A DNA stretch of 64,000 nucleotides from Hyalella azteca (lineage: Eukaryota; Arthropoda; Malacostraca; Amphipoda; Hyalellidae). Shown here one piece after another: positions 59,770-64,000 of this stretch. Within the stretch, counting starts at the first letter, position 1. Every line of letters starts with the position of its first letter. The translations under genes were made by a program, and so were the position numbers. The stretch spans positions 62,001-126,000 of the forward strand of contig NW_025932894.1 of NCBI RefSeq assembly GCF_000764305.2, in the 5' to 3' direction. The notes under the pieces were generated by a model. The model was not told the origin of the DNA. It did no database searches and saw nothing but the letters and a program-made list of their open reading frames with translations.

Positions 59770-61760
59770 ACTTCCAATGATCGTTCGGCATGCGTCCTTA
59801 TTTGCAGACACATTCAACATTTCTTATGGTGAATTGAGGACTTCTTTTGTGCCGTAGTTGAATGATGAGTGTTTTTATATTGATATATTACTTATTTCAA
59901 ATTTACTTCGATATGAGTAACATCACTAACATATATGTCTGTTTGTGGACGGGTAATTGGACCAGGACGACAAATCTAGGTTTTGATCGAGTTTGTGCTG
60001 CATACATTAAATAATTTGACGATGAAATTCTTTGAGCGGATGAGCTCTGTATAAAATAAAATGGGATTGCTTCCATAACAGAATTTTTTATGCAAGATTC
60101 AGTGTAATATGTTGAAACAATCAATGGCGTGAAATCTAAAATAAATTTTATGTTGATGAAACGGCGAATATCTAAATAAATGAGATACTGAACAGATACG
60201 TACAATGGTAACTTTACTTTAACTTGCGTTAAAGTTTAACAAATATTTGGGGGCAACCGACGAGCAGGAAGGCTTCCTATAGCCCGTGCGGTCGTGGCGG
60301 TTCTAAGTAATATTCCATCCTGTTTTAGGATAAAAAAATGTGCGTATAAAAAATTAAAGTCGAAACACTCGTGATATCATAACATAACCAACTATTAGAA
60401 TCAGAGACGGGTCAATAATATTCGTCTCTGAAGGTTTTATCAAGTTAATCAGAATACAAAATTTTAAAATTTGTGAAATTTTTGTTGACATTGGGGAAAC
60501 TTGAAAGTTCTGGGGAATTTTACCCTATTAATTACTTCTTAGTGCTGGTTTTCTTTAGTAAATCAAGGAAAACATAAAACTTTGACGAAGTAAAACGTTG
60601 CATTTTTTTACTGAATCATGATTGCAGTAAATCACTCTCGTACTTTGAGCCAAATTTATGTCAAATTTTCGCCCGTGCTGAAATTGTTTCAGTTTGAACG
60701 ATTTTCTGTAAAAGTTCTTTGTTCAGAAGTTATCAGAAACATTCGCAATTTTATTGTTGCATAGCCAGCGCATGCGAAGTAACATACCGAGTGCGCTGCC
60801 CAACGTTCCAACGTTATTTACTGTCTCACCATGCCGTTATTTAGGCGACGTTTATCGCAACAAAGCAGCTGGAACTTTTATTAAATAATTCCTTTTGAAT
60901 TAAAAATCATAATTGTGCATCCATGTAAAAAGTAAATTGCGTAACTTCCGTACTTGTTGCTATTAAAGATACCCGATGAAGTCGTGAAAATCCCGCGCAT
61001 ATCTCATAAATAAATTATCAGTTCACAACGATCTTAAATAGAAGGAAGAACGAATCAGTACGAGGTTTACATGAAATTGAACGTAATTGCAACATTTTAC
61101 GCGCCAAACAGACCCCCAGTTATGTGGTAATTGGAATAAAGCTATAAAGTTTGGCTTCTACTCTGAAGTGAAGTGGCTTGAATTCATTTTAATGAGGTAA
61201 CTTTGAGTCGTTCTTCATGATATCGTGCATTAAGAACTCAATTTTGAACTCTCCTCTAAAATTCTCACTATAATCGTTAATATTGTGTTCTGTAAAGTTA
61301 TCGTACAAACTTAATTATGGAAAGATGTAGCATCCTTTTAATGAAGCTGTGGATATGAGTAATACGTTCAATATACTCGCATTACGGATATATACAGGGA
61401 TATTGATTTCTACTTATATATCTAGTGCCTCGGGAAGCATGTCTAACAAGAAAAATTTTGCTCATGATACAGAAGGCGGGCTTTGAAGTTCTGTGACTGG
61501 GAATAGTATATCCTAATTATACATATTAAATACAGATTCTTTTTCTCTAACCTACTCAAGAAAACAAGAAATATCTCGCCTTATTTTCCATCACATGTAC
61601 CCAGCGCAATAAAATAGTGCTCAAAAATGATTATACCAGAAATGTATTAGTAGCTGGCAACTTTTTTCATATATTATTCTAGATAAATGCAATTATTATA
61701 ATACAGAACTATGGTCGATAAATAAACTTTTATCAGCAGTTTATTTCTCGAGAATCCGTA
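59770..61760. other. 2 kb without recognisable features
   Basis: AT-rich. A 100-codon minus-strand frame at 59903-60205 has no recognisable motif. Confidence 0.45.
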
Positions 61761-61762
61761 GA

Positions 61763-61960
61763 GTAGGAATAGTATATTACCATGAGGCTTTATGGAGTAC
61801 ACGTAGGAAGGTCCGTGGGAGGATACGTAGAGTAGAAATAACATTTATTAGCCTGAATATTTATGGGAGACACGTAGAAGGATACGTAGGAGGATACGTG
61901 GGAGGATCCATGGTAGGATACGTAGAGTAGAAATAGCATTTATTAGCCTGAATCATCGGA
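61763..61960 (+). repeat. Complex repeat (GGATACGTAGAGTAGAAATARCATTTATTAGCCTGAAT type)
   Basis: GTAGAGTAGAAATA followed by CATTTATTAGCCTGAAT occurs at about 61828 and 61923. A more diverged copy lies near 61768. GGAGGATACGTGG sub-repeats occur between them. Confidence 0.85.
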
Positions 61961-63110
61961 TGCATGTGTCAGAGTCGTTCGACGTCAAAAGACTTTTAGA
62001 CAATTTTTGAATCTTGATATGAAAATTAGAGAAATACATCTGAAGCATGAATATTGTAGAATTGCTATTCATAACGGTGCAGGTTAGTAAAGAAATAAAT
62101 TTGAACCTGAAATATTTGTTAACATGCTGCTAACTGCTCTTACATGCAGAGTCATGTTTGAATTAGCATGATCAATTTAATGATTGTATAACGACTTATG
62201 AGTCTCGCTTGTAGATATTTAAGGAACAAATTTATACTAACTGTCTCCATATTTGCCAGAATCAATGTGAATGAAGCTGCGCTGCGCCGGCCAGATGCTG
62301 CCGATAAAATTTGAAGTTTTAAACTAGACATCTTATAGTGATGAACGTGACGGCAAAATATCCCTGCCAAATGCCCATAGCGGCGTTAAGCTATCTAATA
62401 TACTTTTAATGACCATAATAAAATATATTTAATAGACGACATCCGAAGTTTCATCCGAGTTGCCCTGATTCTCGAGCGAAGTTACGAAATAGTAGTCATT
62501 TGTATCCTGATTGATAAAAATCGTTAAAGCGATCAAATCGCATCTTCACATTCTAAATATGGGGTCCATGTGAACACGGTTTCTTGGAAATTATAAATTA
62601 TTTTTTAAGTTTTTTCGCCACATTGTGTATAATGACCGCAGAAGAACCTGTAAATTTAAAAGGCCAAACTTCAATTTAACGAATTTAATTTTTTTTTTGC
62701 CATATTTTGTACAGTGACCGCAGATGAACCTGTCAATTTAAAAGGCAAAACTTCAATTTACAATTTACCCAAGACAACGTTAAAAAGAGTAAATGTAAAG
62801 AGATGTCGTTACAACAGATTACTCGAGCCTGGCCTTGTAGGGTGCATGCACATCTAAACGCTATGTCTTCTAAGCAAATATCTTCAATATTATACTAAAA
62901 ATTAAACATTACTATAATATTCTTGCACGACTGATTTTTAATAATTTGATCATAGCATAAAATTCGATTCAATCAATTTTCAAACAGTTTTCTAATAAGA
63001 GTCTCGAAATTTTGGCGGAGTCCGCATAAAAAACATTGCTACAATTTTCTTGAACAACCTATAAAAAATTTGATCATAGCATAAATTCTATTCAGGCAGT
63101 TTTTAAACAG
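61961..63110. other. Spacer with local duplicates
   Basis: A block containing GACCGCAGAAGAACCTGT, AATTTAAAAGGC and AAACTTCAATTTA is duplicated (62633 and 62717). A block ATTTGATCATAGCATAAA...CAGTTTTCTAATA is duplicated (62945 and 63069). No gene seen. Confidence 0.5.
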
Positions 63111-63119
63111 TTTTCTAAT

Positions 63120-63760
63120 ATGAGGCTCACAAAATTTTCTCAGAGTGTACATATGAAAAGGCGGTATTGTGGTCATTATTTTCAAGGCAGGAGCGAGAAC
63201 TTTGATCTCAGTGACACAGATTACTTCACAAGATTGTTGTTGCACAATCAGACAGTGCAACACCGGTCCGATATTGTATACATTACATCAAATAATAAAC
63301 TGACTGCCATAAACGTCCAGGAGCCTAGGCTATTGGAACATAACTTCGAACGCTCTTGCCGAAATCCCGATTCTGCTTTTCCGAGCACACGCGTCAAGGT
63401 CGTCTGGACGATTATGCCCCCAACGACCACAAACAAGAATAAATAAGTACTCCAGCTAAGTTCTGGAGCGTCGATGCATAACTGGACTGGCTGCTGCATG
63501 GATGACTTGCATAATTCACCACTTGCGGCCCAAGTTGAATCTCTTCTTTATGATGAGTGCCTCAAACTTGCGGGCAGCGGACGCTCTTTAATGTCATCAC
63601 GCGGCCGAAATCAAGGCAAAGTAGGGACTTTATGATGCCTTGTCGTCGCAGTTTTGCATGGTTACGCGAGCCAGCAACTTGCTTCCTGAAATAAGAGGCT
63701 TTTGCTGCAGCTATGAGGAAGAAGCGGACCGTTCGCTGGCTGCTGGCCATCACGCGCCCT
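63120..63760. other. GC-richer stretch with overlapping frames on both strands, unassigned
   Basis: A 108-codon plus-strand frame (63120-63446) and minus-strand frames of 83 (63248-63499) and 63 codons (63562-63753) overlap. The minus-strand 83-codon frame has a hydrophobic run (STYLFLFVVVGGIIVQ). I recognise no family. It may be exon sequence of a gene near the window edge, but chance frames cannot be excluded. Confidence 0.3.
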
Positions 63761-63877
63761 TGCCAGACACGAAATTAAGTTAGTCTCGGCGGTCTTCTGG
63801 CCACCGCACTTGCTACTCTTCTTTGCTTCTTGCGGCACTGGATTATTCAGCTATGAATGGATGATAATTGGGAGTCG

Positions 63878-63885
63878 TATATAAG
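63878..63885 (+). promoter_or_regulatory. TATA-box-like element (TATATAAG)
   Basis: TATATAAG with a TCAATA initiator-like site about 28 bases downstream (63904) and an ATG at about 63969. This spacing fits an arthropod core promoter, but AT-rich DNA gives many such matches by chance. The near-palindromic core could also serve the minus strand. Confidence 0.25.
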
Positions 63886-64000
63886 CCCGTACAGACACAG
63901 AATTCAATATTGCCCCTATTCTAGCTTCCTATGCTGTACAATGTACGAGATCTCTATTTTTCGGGGCCATGCAGTTGGACGGTAATTTGCAAGTCACAAT

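Noticed and set aside
1..64000. tRNA, rRNA or other structured RNA genes
   Set aside because: I looked for tRNA box A/B-like and rRNA-like strings and saw none convincing; a dedicated covariance search was not possible.

Overview
The window reads as animal nuclear DNA, most likely from an arthropod with a repeat-rich genome. A malacostracan crustacean, possibly an amphipod, is my guess. The evidence is a GT-AG intron whose flanking exons join in phase into a Dpr/zig-8-like immunoglobulin cell-surface protein, a degraded mariner, a jockey/CR1-type LINE, several MITE-like elements, and about two dozen unrelated minisatellites. There are no bacterial signatures. The species call is inference.

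Gene content is concentrated in the first 6.4 kb. An Ig-domain exon (2489-2878, +) splices in phase 1 to a terminal exon (5040-6178, +), giving the 3' end of a Dpr-like gene. A poly(A) signal candidate lies at 6374. The upstream exons (signal peptide, first Ig domain) lie outside the window. The Ig exon and its 5' intron flank are tandemly duplicated. The upstream copy (993-1122) is cut in mid-domain by a 12-bp minisatellite, yet its surviving 130 nt differ from the intact exon at only one base. The terminal exon stays open about 380 codons, far beyond where Dpr proteins usually stop, and includes four 24-residue repeats.

From about 6.4 kb to the end I find no gene I can name. Layout: 26-bp and 31-bp minisatellites with higher-order structure (7.3-9.2 kb); a TA-flanked 339-bp MITE (9.95-10.29 kb); an 18-bp minisatellite open in several frames (12.05-12.88 kb); 34-bp, 12-bp and 71-bp arrays (13.5-17.5 kb); a 571-bp hairpin MITE (18.1-18.7 kb); a foldback element of about 950 bp (21.07-22.01 kb); a full-length decayed mariner (22.22-23.50 kb); about 6 kb of largely featureless sequence (25-31 kb); a decayed LINE carrying two nested insertions, one a TTAA-flanked 885-bp MITE (31.2-34.4 kb); and a 25-bp array of about 0.9 kb (34.7-35.6 kb). 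The rest is AT-rich sequence with 19-, 39-, 23-, 50-, 33-, 45- and 31-bp arrays and at least four small dispersed repeat families (35.6-62 kb). The last kilobase has a GC-richer stretch and a TATA-like box that might mark another gene.

Nothing here forms an operon or pathway. The biology is one neuronal-type recognition gene end followed by a repeat-dominated intergenic (or intronic) tract. All identity, copy-number and boundary statements are by eye, without alignment software.
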